This document shows, piece by piece, positions 22,801 to 31,027 of a stretch of 32,563 bases of DNA (position 1 is its first letter; each line of letters begins with the position of its first letter). Under the pieces are notes generated by a model. That model did not search any database. It was not told the DNA's origin and saw only the letters and a list, made by a program, of their open reading frames with translations. Origin of the DNA: UBA5420 sp964485345 (lineage in GTDB: Bacteria > Bacillota > Limnochordia > Darwinibacteriales > Darwinibacteriaceae). The stretch is taken from contig CAZAJB010000022.1 in assembly GCA_964485345.1 (NCBI GenBank), positions 1 through 32,563 of the forward strand, given 5' to 3'. The translations under genes were made by a program, and so were the position numbers.

Positions 22801-23949
22801 ATGGAAGAAGCAATGCTCTTAATAGAAAACTACTGGATTCTGCGGGATACGGACCCAGAAAACTATTATCGGATCAAAGATAAAGAGCATGAACTACGCT
22901 CTTTTTTCAAGGAAAAATTAGGATACACCTTGACGATCAACCCCCACCTGATTCGGGTCGTTAAGCGTCCGGGGGAGCTTCAGCCTTGGATGGGCATTCT
23001 ATCGTTTCGAACGCCCCTAGATTACTCCTTCCTATTCTTGATTCTATCCTTTTTGGAAGACAAAGGCGCGGAAGACCAGTTTGTCCTCTCTGACCTGACG
23101 GAGTATATTGCCACGCTTTTCCCCGGCGATGGGGAAATTGACTGGACCTTGTACCAGCAGCGACGCTCCCTGGTCCGGGTTTTGCAGTACGTTCGGGAAA
23201 CCGGGTTAGTGAAAATCAATGATGGCTCAGAGCAAGGTTTCTCGGATAGTGAGGAAGCGGAGGTTCTCTATGAGAGCGCAGGCCTCTCCCGCTACTTTTT
23301 GCCCTCCTTCAGCAGTGATATCACGACTTTGCACGAGGCCGAATCCTTCATGAATCAGGAATGGGGGGAACTGGCTGAAGACCGGGGCGTGATTCGTCGG
23401 CACCGGGTCTACCGGAGATTGCTGCTATCACCCATGGTCTACACCCGGGGGGCGGATGATCCCGATTTCCAGTACATTCGGACCTACAGGCATGTTCTCG
23501 AGCGAGATTTTGCCCAATGGCTCGATGCAGATTTGCACCTTCATCGTTCTGGAGCCCTTTTGGTCTTAAGCGACAGGCGTTTCTCTCCAGAAACATTCCC
23601 CCAGAGCAACAATCTTTCGGATATTGTCCTGGGCCTTGCTATTCTGTTTAGGGAAGGCGTTGCTAGGGGGAGCTGGTCTGTTGGTGATGATGGAACCATC
23701 ACGATGATTGAAGCGGAATTCGGAGCCGTCTTAGCAGAGTGTCATGCTAGATTTTCCCCTGGCTGGTTCAAGACGTATCGAGAAAAACCCCTAGACAGAC
23801 TGGCCTCTGAAATCCTAGAGTATATGGAAGAGTGGGAGATGGCCAGGCGCGATCCCCTGCTGCGAACAGTCACCTTGTATTCCTTAATTGCCAAGCTCGT
23901 GGGAGAGTATCCAGAGAACTTCACCATGGGGGAAGGAGAATCGGCGTGA
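22801..23949 (+). CDS. jetB: JetB, KITE-like subunit of a Wadjet system (DUF2398/TIGR02678)
   Basis: Started at ATG 22801 (382 residues, normal for the family), with AGGAGGAG (22781-22788) 12 nt upstream inside jetA. The frame is open further upstream only through jetA in another frame. Family blocks are NYYRIKDKEHELRSFFKEKLGY, NPHLIRVVKRPG, GILSFRTPLDYSFLFLILSFLEDKG, DLTEYIATLFPGDGEIDWTLYQQRRSLVRVLQYVRE, GLVKINDG, ESAGLSRYFLPSF and YRRLLLSPMVYTRG. KITE proteins are tandem winged-helix subunits that bind the kleisin (MksE-like role). The stop overlaps the jetC GTG (GTGA). Confidence 0.88.
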   Translation: MEEAMLLIENYWILRDTDPENYYRIKDKEHELRSFFKEKLGYTLTINPHLIRVVKRPGELQPWMGILSFRTPLDYSFLFLILSFLEDKGAEDQFVLSDLTEYIATLFPGDGEIDWTLYQQRRSLVRVLQYVRETGLVKINDGSEQGFSDSEEAEVLYESAGLSRYFLPSFSSDITTLHEAESFMNQEWGELAEDRGVIRRHRVYRRLLLSPMVYTRGADDPDFQYIRTYRHVLERDFAQWLDADLHLHRSGALLVLSDRRFSPETFPQSNNLSDIVLGLAILFREGVARGSWSVGDDGTITMIEAEFGAVLAECHARFSPGWFKTYREKPLDRLASEILEYMEEWEMARRDPLLRTVTLYSLIAKLVGEYPENFTMGEGESA

Positions 23950-26900
23950 GTGCTAGACGAGACAGAGAAACTAGGTGGGTTCCGCATAGGGTGGGGCTCG
24001 TGAATTATTGGTATTACGATGAAGAGGAGTTTCCGTTTGCCGGGGGCAAGCTACTCCTCCGGGGTAGTAATGGTTCGGGAAAATCCGTGACGATGCAGAG
24101 TCTCATTCCCCTACTTCTCGATGGCAACAAAAGCCCTGAACGCCTCGATCCCTTCGGCTCAAGGGCTCGTCAAATGCAGGATTACCTCTTAGGTGATGAG
24201 GATCGCCGGGTTGATCAACGCACGGGCTATTTATTTATGGAGTTCAAGAGGGAGCGCCAGGAGCAGTATTTAACCATCGGCATCGGGCTGCAAGCTCGCC
24301 GCTACCAACCAGTAGACTCGTGGGGATTTGCCATCACAGATGGACGGCGTGTGGGGCATGATCTCAGGCTCTACAAACCAGGACTCTTCCAGGATAACCA
24401 AAGGGCTAAGGTGCCAGTTTCTAAACGAGAGCTAAAAGAGCTGCTCGGTGAGGGCGGGGTGCTTTGTGCCACCCAGGGGGAATACATGGCCCTTGTGAAC
24501 CAGCTCGTTTTCGGCTTTGATTCCCTAGAGGAGTATGACGAACTGATCAAGCTCCTAATACATTTGCGCAGCCCCAAATTATCGAAGGATTTCAGGCCCA
24601 GTGTACTCTATGACATTATGAATTCTTCCTTGCAGGCCTTATCGGACGAAGATTTGCGCCCTTTGACAGAGACAATCGAGAACATGGATCAGATGCGGAC
24701 CCAGCTTGAACAACTTAAGCGCAATAGGCAAGCGGCCTTAAAAGTACGAGCTGAGTATGATAAATACAACCGGGCTGTCTTGTACAATAAAGCCATGGCT
24801 TGGGAAAAAGCCGTCAGTGACCTAGGGCAAAATGAGCAAGAGATCCAGCGGCAGGAAAAACAGCTCGAGGATGAGCATCGAGAAGTTGACCAGCTGGGAT
24901 TGGAGATCACAAGGATTGAGCAAGAGCGTGAGGCTCTGCAAGTTAAGGAGCGGGAGCTGAGGGATGATGATGCTTTCCAGCTTGAAGAAAAATACCAAAC
25001 GGAGCGGAAACGCCAAGAAAAGCTAGAGCAAGAAATTCGCAGCAAGCAGCACAATCTATCCCAGAAGGTGTCGCGGGAGAAGGATATTGAGAAGCAAGCC
25101 CAAGATGTGGACTTTCAAGGGGAACGTCTGGCAGAGCGGCTTGCAGAAACACTTGATGAAATCGATGGGCAGGCGGACGAGGCACGCTTTGAGGATCACG
25201 CCTTCAACCGGGCTGATCTACAAGAAGTCTGGGGCGATCCTTTCGATTTTGCTCTCTGGCAACGGGACACACGCCGCTACCAGGAAAGCATCAGAATCGG
25301 GCGTAGTACGTTAGAGGAGGAGCAGAGGGCGGTCAGGCGTTATGACGAGCTTCTGCAGGACCAGGATAAGTACGAGAGGGAACGTGAACAAGCGCTCAAG
25401 GGCCAAGAAGCAAGTTATCAGAGTCTAGACGAAGCGCGGCAGCAATTCCTAAATGTCTTGGCTGAGTGGTATGAACAGAATGATGAGTTTCTGCTGAAGC
25501 AGGAAGAACGCCATCTCTTCCATCAGCTGATCTTGAACTATGGTGAGAGCAAAAGCAAAAGTGATCTGGAAAAATACCTTTTCCCCATTTTCGGTCGCTT
25601 GGATCAAGTTCTAGCCAGTCAAGTGCTGGAAAAACAGCAAGCGGTAAAGAATCTTCAGGAAACAGAAAGCCAGATCTCGCAAGAGCTCGCGGATTGGCGA
25701 GAGAAACCCGATCCACAGCCCGAGCGGGATCCTCAGGTTACAGCCACTCGGCGACTTTTGGCTGAAGCGGGGATTTCTTGCCTTCCCTTCTATGAAGCGG
25801 TAGATTTCCGTGACGGTGTAACCCCTGAAAACAGGGGGGTTCTTGAGGCCGTCTTTGTGGATATGGGCATCTTAGACGCCCTCATCGTTCCTGCAGCAGA
25901 TCTGGCGAGAGCCCGCACCATCTTGGGCCAGGGGGCCGATAAACTACTTGTGGTGAATCCGAAGAAGCAGCAAACCATGCCCAATTTGCATCTTGCCCTG
26001 CAAGTGGTCTGTTCGCCTGGGGATCTGTTTAGTTATGCTCGGGAGATTCTATCCAGCATCTCCTTGCGCCAAAATGGCCTAGAATGGTTTGTTGGTCAAG
26101 ACGGAAGCTATTCTCTTGGTCCAGTAGTGGGACGAGCCCGGCAAGGAATGCCTTCTCGTTTTATTGGAGCGGAGTCTAGGCGTAAATACCGACAAGAGAA
26201 AATTATGGAACTAGAAGCAAGACTCGCCCTTGTGCGGAGTGAATTGGAGGACGTACAAAGGAAAGTAAGGCACCTTGAATCCTCGCGGGAGAGACTCCAG
26301 TGGGAATTTAGTAATCTGCCCAGCACGGGCCCTTTGGATCTTGCAGTCGGGGAATGGAATGGGGCTGCCCGGGAGGTTCTGCTTAAGACGGAGCGGCTTG
26401 AGCGGCAGATCGTCCTCGTTCAGGCTCAGTTTGCCGTCGTTCAAGAGCAGAAGAACATGGTGCGCGAAAAGACGAAGGGCTTAAGCCTTCCCCTGTCGTT
26501 AGCCAAGTTTCAGCAAGCCGAAGAGGAAATGCAGCGCTATGAGGTTGAGCTAACTCGCTTGGAAGGTTTCTATCAGCAGTGGCTCTCGGGCAAGGAGCGC
26601 TTCAGGGCTTTGCAGTCTAGCTTAGAGGGGCTGCAGGAGGATGTGGATTATCTAAAAGGCGAGCTAAACATGGCAGAACAAGAGCTGCGGGGATGTGTCC
26701 GCTTAATTGGGGAACTTAAGTCTCTGAGGGAGCGCGTGGAGTTTCGCGAGCTGCAAGATGAGATAGAGAGGATTATTGGGCGTTTAAGGGAGATGCCAGA
26801 GGAGATCAAGAACAAGGCCACTCGGAAGGGGCACCTAGAAAGCCATGTCCTTACCCTCTCTGGGCAGTTAGCTCTGGAACGGGAGCGTTCGCTCGTCTGT

Positions 26901-28085
26901 GCACAAAGTCTAGAACAGGCAGAGGTAGGTCTGAAAATTGAGGCCAAACTCGGTTTTGTGCTTCCAGTGCCTAGTCACTTTCAAGGGGAATGGGCGGCCC
27001 ACTTCTCTCAGGAAAGCTCTCTTCTGATGGGCAAAGATGGCTTGGCGGCTTCGAGTCTTGATGAGACTCTCTTAACTAGACGCTTGCAGGAGGCTGTGTA
27101 CGAACAGCGCACAGATTTGCTTGATTATGGTCTTTCCATTGGCGAACGAGCCAGCGAAAAACCAGACGGTGTTCGCCGTCTCGAAGTCACAGCCCGCCTA
27201 GAGGGACGTGTGGTTTCTCTTTACCAATTAAGTAAGTGGATTGAACAGGAGATCAGTAACAACGAATCTCTCCTGGATGAAGCGGATCGGGAGCTCTTCG
27301 AAGAGATTATTATGCAAACGGTGGGTCAAAAGATTCGAGCCAAGATTTATCGCGCCGAGGAGTGGGTGCGCAATATGAATCGCTTGATGGCTGAACGGGA
27401 TACCACCAGTGGCCTCACACTGCATTTACAGTGGAAACCAAAACCCGCGGAGACAGAAGATGAACTTGGCACGCGGGAGTTGGTGGATATTCTCAAGACA
27501 GATGTGAGTATTTTGAGCGAGGAAATCTTTAATCAAGTGACCACGCACTTCCGCAGCCAAGTCCAGCGGGCCAAAACGCGCCTGGAGGAGCAGGATTTTC
27601 GCCAATCCTTCCACCAGACGATCCAGAGTGTCCTCGACTACCGAAAATGGTTTGAGTTTAAGCTATTCTTCCAGAAAACGGGGGAGACGCGCAGGGAGCT
27701 CACGAACAGAGCCTTTGATCGCTTGAGTGGTGGTGAGAAGGCTATGGCCATGTATATTCCCCTCTTCTCCTCGGTCTACTCGCGCTACCAAGCGGCAAGG
27801 CCGGATTGTCCCCGCCTCATCTCCCTAGATGAAGCGTTTGCAGGCGTAGATGACAGCAACATTCGGGATATGTTTCAACTTATGGAGCATCTCGGCTTTG
27901 ATTATATCATCAACTCCCAAATTCTCTGGGGCGACTATGATACAGTCTCTCAACTCTCTATCTGTGAGTTAGTGCGGCCCAAGAATGCAGACTATGTGAC
28001 TGTGATCCGCTATCTCTGGGATGGCAAGAGCCGTTCTGTGGTCCTAGATGGGCTGGGGGAGGCTGCAAGCGGTTGGGAGGGCTGA
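23946..28085 (+). CDS. jetC: JetC, SMC-like ATPase of a Wadjet system (TIGR02680)
   Basis: A 1379-residue protein. GTG 23946 overlaps the jetB stop and has GGAAGGAGA upstream; the frame is open further back, but only inside jetB. The N-terminal head reads VPHRVGLVNYWYYDEEEFPFAGGKLLLRGSNGSGKS with Walker A at residues 40-47. Long coiled coils flank a middle domain at about residues 600-690 (DGVTPENRGVLEAVFVDMGILDALIVP) that serves as the hinge. The C-terminal head has the signature LSGGE (1260-1264) and Walker B LISLDEAF with Asp1295/Glu1296. By analogy with MukB/MksB and characterised JetC, it extrudes DNA loops with ATP and so measures plasmid size. Length and motifs are intact. Confidence 0.93.
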   Translation: MSARRDRETRWVPHRVGLVNYWYYDEEEFPFAGGKLLLRGSNGSGKSVTMQSLIPLLLDGNKSPERLDPFGSRARQMQDYLLGDEDRRVDQRTGYLFMEFKRERQEQYLTIGIGLQARRYQPVDSWGFAITDGRRVGHDLRLYKPGLFQDNQRAKVPVSKRELKELLGEGGVLCATQGEYMALVNQLVFGFDSLEEYDELIKLLIHLRSPKLSKDFRPSVLYDIMNSSLQALSDEDLRPLTETIENMDQMRTQLEQLKRNRQAALKVRAEYDKYNRAVLYNKAMAWEKAVSDLGQNEQEIQRQEKQLEDEHREVDQLGLEITRIEQEREALQVKERELRDDDAFQLEEKYQTERKRQEKLEQEIRSKQHNLSQKVSREKDIEKQAQDVDFQGERLAERLAETLDEIDGQADEARFEDHAFNRADLQEVWGDPFDFALWQRDTRRYQESIRIGRSTLEEEQRAVRRYDELLQDQDKYEREREQALKGQEASYQSLDEARQQFLNVLAEWYEQNDEFLLKQEERHLFHQLILNYGESKSKSDLEKYLFPIFGRLDQVLASQVLEKQQAVKNLQETESQISQELADWREKPDPQPERDPQVTATRRLLAEAGISCLPFYEAVDFRDGVTPENRGVLEAVFVDMGILDALIVPAADLARARTILGQGADKLLVVNPKKQQTMPNLHLALQVVCSPGDLFSYAREILSSISLRQNGLEWFVGQDGSYSLGPVVGRARQGMPSRFIGAESRRKYRQEKIMELEARLALVRSELEDVQRKVRHLESSRERLQWEFSNLPSTGPLDLAVGEWNGAAREVLLKTERLERQIVLVQAQFAVVQEQKNMVREKTKGLSLPLSLAKFQQAEEEMQRYEVELTRLEGFYQQWLSGKERFRALQSSLEGLQEDVDYLKGELNMAEQELRGCVRLIGELKSLRERVEFRELQDEIERIIGRLREMPEEIKNKATRKGHLESHVLTLSGQLALERERSLVCAQSLEQAEVGLKIEAKLGFVLPVPSHFQGEWAAHFSQESSLLMGKDGLAASSLDETLLTRRLQEAVYEQRTDLLDYGLSIGERASEKPDGVRRLEVTARLEGRVVSLYQLSKWIEQEISNNESLLDEADRELFEEIIMQTVGQKIRAKIYRAEEWVRNMNRLMAERDTTSGLTLHLQWKPKPAETEDELGTRELVDILKTDVSILSEEIFNQVTTHFRSQVQRAKTRLEEQDFRQSFHQTIQSVLDYRKWFEFKLFFQKTGETRRELTNRAFDRLSGGEKAMAMYIPLFSSVYSRYQAARPDCPRLISLDEAFAGVDDSNIRDMFQLMEHLGFDYIINSQILWGDYDTVSQLSICELVRPKNADYVTVIRYLWDGKSRSVVLDGLGEAASGWEG

Positions 28086-28087
28086 AG

Positions 28088-29380
28088 GTGAAGACGGCTG
28101 ATCTCGAGTTTTTTCGGCAGAACCCAGGCTATGAGAGGGTTTTCCGTGGTATTCTGGCACGTTATCGCTCCTTGGGCAGGCTGGGAGGAACAGTTACGCT
28201 CAGCAATTTGACCACCGAAGAGCGAGAGGTCTTATCAAACCACCTCCGCCGGGACCTTGGTAGACAGAAAAAGGCGAGCTTTATGGTGCAGGAGTTTGCT
28301 CGCTCCCTAGAGGTAACCCGCTTTGCGCACTATTCTTTAGAGGAAATCCTGGCAGCGTATTTCGAGATAGAATTGACTACAGCCAAGGAAGAAGCGGAAC
28401 GTTTAGCAACAGAACGTAGTGACTTCTTTGCATCGTTGGCAAGAGAACACAGCGCATCCATCGCCGGGCGGTGGCTGCGGGCCATTTATGAGCGGAAAGC
28501 CGTAGGCCACGTCAAGGTCTGGCATGCTTACGGCGAATCTCCGGGTGTGCTTGGGGAGCAAATCCAGACAGTGGCCAGGGCTTTGGATGTGCTTGACAGG
28601 AGGCAAGTACCCCATTGGCGCCTGCCCGTTTTTGCGTCCTTGATGACTACGGATCCCCATGCTTTTGATCTCGAAACCAACATGGGAACGATGCTGGTGG
28701 ATGCTCTGTGTACAGTGCTTGGTGTGGATGGGTATTCGTCTAGGGAGGAAGTTGGGGAGATCCTGTATGGAGCCGGGCTTTTGGTCGATGAATTGTCAAA
28801 CTTCGTGACTTGCGCTGGCCTAGAAGGTTATCAAGGGCAAGAGATCCATCCTGTCTGGGCAGGAGCCATAGCTTGCCGGGAACCGCTGCAAGCGCCGCTG
28901 CTCAATCTAAGCCAGCTCGCTCGGGTGAAGAGCCCATGGAACACTGTTTTTGTGGTAGAGAACCCTGCCGTTTTTGCCGCCATCCTCGATGCCTTTCCCG
29001 GCGCGCCACTTCCTCCTTTGATTTGCACAGCGGGCCAAGTGAAGGTAGCGGGGCTTGTGTTGCTGAATTTGCTAGCCCGGGAGCAAACCACAATCTACTA
29101 TTCTGGCGATCTTGATCCAGAAGGAATCTTAATCGCCCAGCGTCTGGCTACACGGTATCCAGGTTTGCTGAACTACTGGCGATTTACTCCCCCAGACTAT
29201 GAGAGAGCGTTATCTCACAAAAGGCTAACGCCCACCAGACTCGCTAAACTACAGGGGGCCACAGATCCCAAGCTGAAACCTCTAGTGGAGGCGGTGACCC
29301 GTACCAAACAAGCGGCGTACCAAGAGCTTCTGCTGCCAGATCTGATTCGGGACATCGGGGCCTGGACCCCGATCAATTAG
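28088..29380 (+). CDS. jetD: JetD, TOPRIM nuclease of a Wadjet system (DUF2399/TIGR02679)
   Basis: A 430-residue protein. GTG 28088 lies 2 nt after the jetC stop, with GGAGGG 6 nt upstream; an upstream in-frame TTG at 28073 is less likely. The N-terminal half is helical and winged-helix-like (LEFFRQNPGYERVFRGILARYRSLGRLGG, the family start). The C-terminal TOPRIM domain has Glu291 in VFVVENPAVFAAI and Asp341/Asp343 in YYSGDLDPEGI, the metal-binding residues expected for cleavage. In studied systems JetD cuts plasmid DNA once the SMC motor stalls on a small circle. The final residues GAWTPIN and the TAG stop are encoded by the left arm of a family A repeat, so the original end was probably replaced. 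Confidence 0.9.
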   Translation: MKTADLEFFRQNPGYERVFRGILARYRSLGRLGGTVTLSNLTTEEREVLSNHLRRDLGRQKKASFMVQEFARSLEVTRFAHYSLEEILAAYFEIELTTAKEEAERLATERSDFFASLAREHSASIAGRWLRAIYERKAVGHVKVWHAYGESPGVLGEQIQTVARALDVLDRRQVPHWRLPVFASLMTTDPHAFDLETNMGTMLVDALCTVLGVDGYSSREEVGEILYGAGLLVDELSNFVTCAGLEGYQGQEIHPVWAGAIACREPLQAPLLNLSQLARVKSPWNTVFVVENPAVFAAILDAFPGAPLPPLICTAGQVKVAGLVLLNLLAREQTTIYYSGDLDPEGILIAQRLATRYPGLLNYWRFTPPDYERALSHKRLTPTRLAKLQGATDPKLKPLVEAVTRTKQAAYQELLLPDLIRDIGAWTPIN

Positions 29381-29438
29381 ATCAATTCAACCGGAATTCG
29401 TCAAATTGCGCGCAATTGCGCGGGGTCCAGGCCCCTCA
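29357..29438. repeat. Family A 3'-end repeat, full palindromic copy A2
   Basis: GGGGCCTGGACCCC (29357-29370) and its exact reverse complement GGGGTCCAGGCCCC (29422-29435) flank an AT-rich middle that includes AATTGCGCGCAATT. The left arm lies inside the end of jetD. The right arm abuts the stop codon of the leftward uroD-like gene (29436-29438). It is the only sequence between these convergent genes and probably serves as a two-way terminator. 29397-29438 is identical to 30954-30995. Confidence 0.85.
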
Positions 29439-30365
29439 ATAATCCCGGTGCTTCCTCCAGACGTCTAGGACCAACTCATAACGCTTGGGATCCATGCCTT
29501 TGAAGGGAATATTGCTCGTACAGAAGATGTACCCACCTCCGGGTTTGCCATGTTCAAGGGCGTAGGTGGCACTGGCGATTACCTCTTCGTCGGTACCGGT
29601 TTGCAGGGCGGCACAGTGCACGTTTCCACAGAGGCAGACCCGATCCCCAACCAGCCGTTTAACTTCTTTGATATCCACTCCAGCCATGGGATCGAGGGAG
29701 TGGAGGGCATGGGGCTCGCAGGCTACGAGCTGATCGAGGATGGGCATAATGTTACCATCGGTGTGTTTGATGGTAAAGGCCCCTGCTTTCTTGGTTTCGG
29801 CGATAAGTCTGGCCAAATAGGGTTGAACGAAACGTGCAAACATAGTGGGAGAAAGAAAAGGTCCGGTGTTGAAACAGTAGTCGGAACACATGATGATGCT
29901 ATCAATTCCGGCGTCAATATATCGCTTATTGCGTTCGATGGCGGCATCGGCCATGCGATCTGCTTCTTCCTCTACAGACTCTGGATCGTCCGCAATACGG
30001 TAGACAAATTGCTCAAACTCGCTTCCTTTCGGAATGGCAAAGGTACCATCACCTTTGGCGGTGAGCATATAGGTATCACCGATGAGGGAGCGGATGTGCT
30101 GTGCCGTAACTCTGATCCACTCTTCGCTTAAATAGTGGATGGGGATGATGGAGTATTCCAAGGCTGAATACACCTCGATCATGTACTCTGCATTGGCCTT
30201 GACCCGTCGTTCCTGATCCAAGAAGGTTAACCCCTTGAGATCCTCTTGGCGAAGAAACCTCTGCCCGAACATCTCCTCTTCGAGTTGGAACTCCAGTTCA
30301 AATGTTGGTACCTGATCCGGTATTCCTAAGGTTAGTGCTGTGGCTGCTCGTTCTCGTGGTTGCAT
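29436..30365 (-). CDS. Uroporphyrinogen decarboxylase family protein (methyltransferase-like)
   Basis: A 309-residue protein. ATG 30363-30365 has AAAGGGG about 7 nt upstream (GGGGTCATTTTATG). The N-terminus MQPRERAATALTLGIPDQVPTFE and the blocks SIIMCSDYCFNTGPFLSP, FTIKHTDGNIMPILDQL, LHSLDPMAGVDIKEVKRLVGDRVCLCGNV and GGGYIFCTSN fit the UroD/MtaA/CmuA superfamily. True HemE enzymes have FAGAPWT-type N-terminal motifs that I do not see. The HTDGN and CGNV blocks are typical of the corrinoid-dependent methyltransferase-like branch in anaerobes, where the substrate is often unknown. It stands alone, with no corrinoid protein or heme gene beside it. Its stop codon touches the A2 repeat. Confidence 0.85.
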   Translation of the reverse strand: MQPRERAATALTLGIPDQVPTFELEFQLEEEMFGQRFLRQEDLKGLTFLDQERRVKANAEYMIEVYSALEYSIIPIHYLSEEWIRVTAQHIRSLIGDTYMLTAKGDGTFAIPKGSEFEQFVYRIADDPESVEEEADRMADAAIERNKRYIDAGIDSIIMCSDYCFNTGPFLSPTMFARFVQPYLARLIAETKKAGAFTIKHTDGNIMPILDQLVACEPHALHSLDPMAGVDIKEVKRLVGDRVCLCGNVHCAALQTGTDEEVIASATYALEHGKPGGGYIFCTSNIPFKGMDPKRYELVLDVWRKHRDY

Positions 30366-30901
30366 AAAATGACCCCTTTCATCTCAAGCGCTGTACACTC
30401 CATCGACCTGCAGAGCAAACTCGAGTGTTGTTCTCTTATGGATTCAAGACAGCGAGATTATTTCCTCCACGATCGCTTATCCTCGATCCACAAATCGCTC
30501 GTGCACATCCTTCTCGCCATCAAGTGTCGAGCTTGGTCGAGTTGGCACCCGGTGTCCGCGTATTAAGGATTTGCGGTGCTTTGAAGAGTTCTTGGACGAA
30601 TTACGTTAAATGTCGTGAACCCAGTTGCAACTAACGAAAGACGAGAGTATACTCTCTATAAGGTCTAGGAAAAGACCATGAGGGAACGCTGGCGTCCCCC
30701 ATGACAAGGATTTAGTTTTCCAGTGGGCCATCACAATTAAGGCCGCTGTGAGATTCGGGCTTCCCAATTCTTAAGTCTATCAAACTAGGAATGCATAAAT
30801 AGTGTGTGAATGTGTCACAAGCCCTCCCACGCGGTTCTTCCTTGGATGAGTCCACTGGATTTTTTCATTTTGCCACCTGGTGTTGGTTATGGAGTATTCT
30901 C
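30366..30901. other. Intergenic region, about 535 bp, with a cluster of inverted repeats
   Basis: It should contain the promoter of the leftward uroD-like gene, but no clear one is seen. The only strong signals are three inverted repeats in a row at 30643-30703: GAGAGTATACTCTC (a 14-bp palindrome), GGTCT/AGACC (30662-30666/30673-30677), and a CATG-GGG-ACGC stem closing at 30703. Open frames here show no recognisable content. Confidence 0.45.
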
Positions 30902-30948
30902 AAAAAAAGGCTGTTCATCTAGGTGCATCTCCTAGTATGAACAGCCTT
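30902..30948 (-). terminator. Intrinsic terminator of the MqsR/MqsA-type operon
   Basis: On the minus strand AAGGCTGTTCAT pairs perfectly with ATGAACAGCCTT (arms 30937-30948 and 30907-30918), and a T-run extends to 30902. The 18-nt loop itself contains CTAG/CTAG. It lies 80 bp after the antitoxin stop, with repeat A3 between. The plus strand also ends in TTTTT (30951-30955), so it may work both ways. Confidence 0.8.
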
Positions 30949-30952
30949 CGTT

Positions 30953-30995
30953 TTTCGTCAAATTGCGCGCAATTGCGCGGGGTCCAGGCCCCTCA
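30953..30995 (-). repeat. Family A 3'-end repeat, copy A3
   Basis: Read on the minus strand: TGA, GGGGCCTGGACCCC, GCGCAATTGCGCGCAATT, TGACGAA. 30954-30995 is identical over 42 nt to 29397-29438 (the right part of A2). It lies 32 bp after the stop of the MqsA-type gene and just before its terminator hairpin. The left palindrome arm of the full copy is missing. Confidence 0.85.
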
Positions 30996-31027
30996 GCCGA
31001 CAAGCAGGGCCCTCCGGCTCCGCTTTT

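Noticed and set aside
29550..30131. 193-codon open frame on the plus strand
   Set aside because: It lies wholly antisense to the well-supported uroD-like gene and has no domain likeness.
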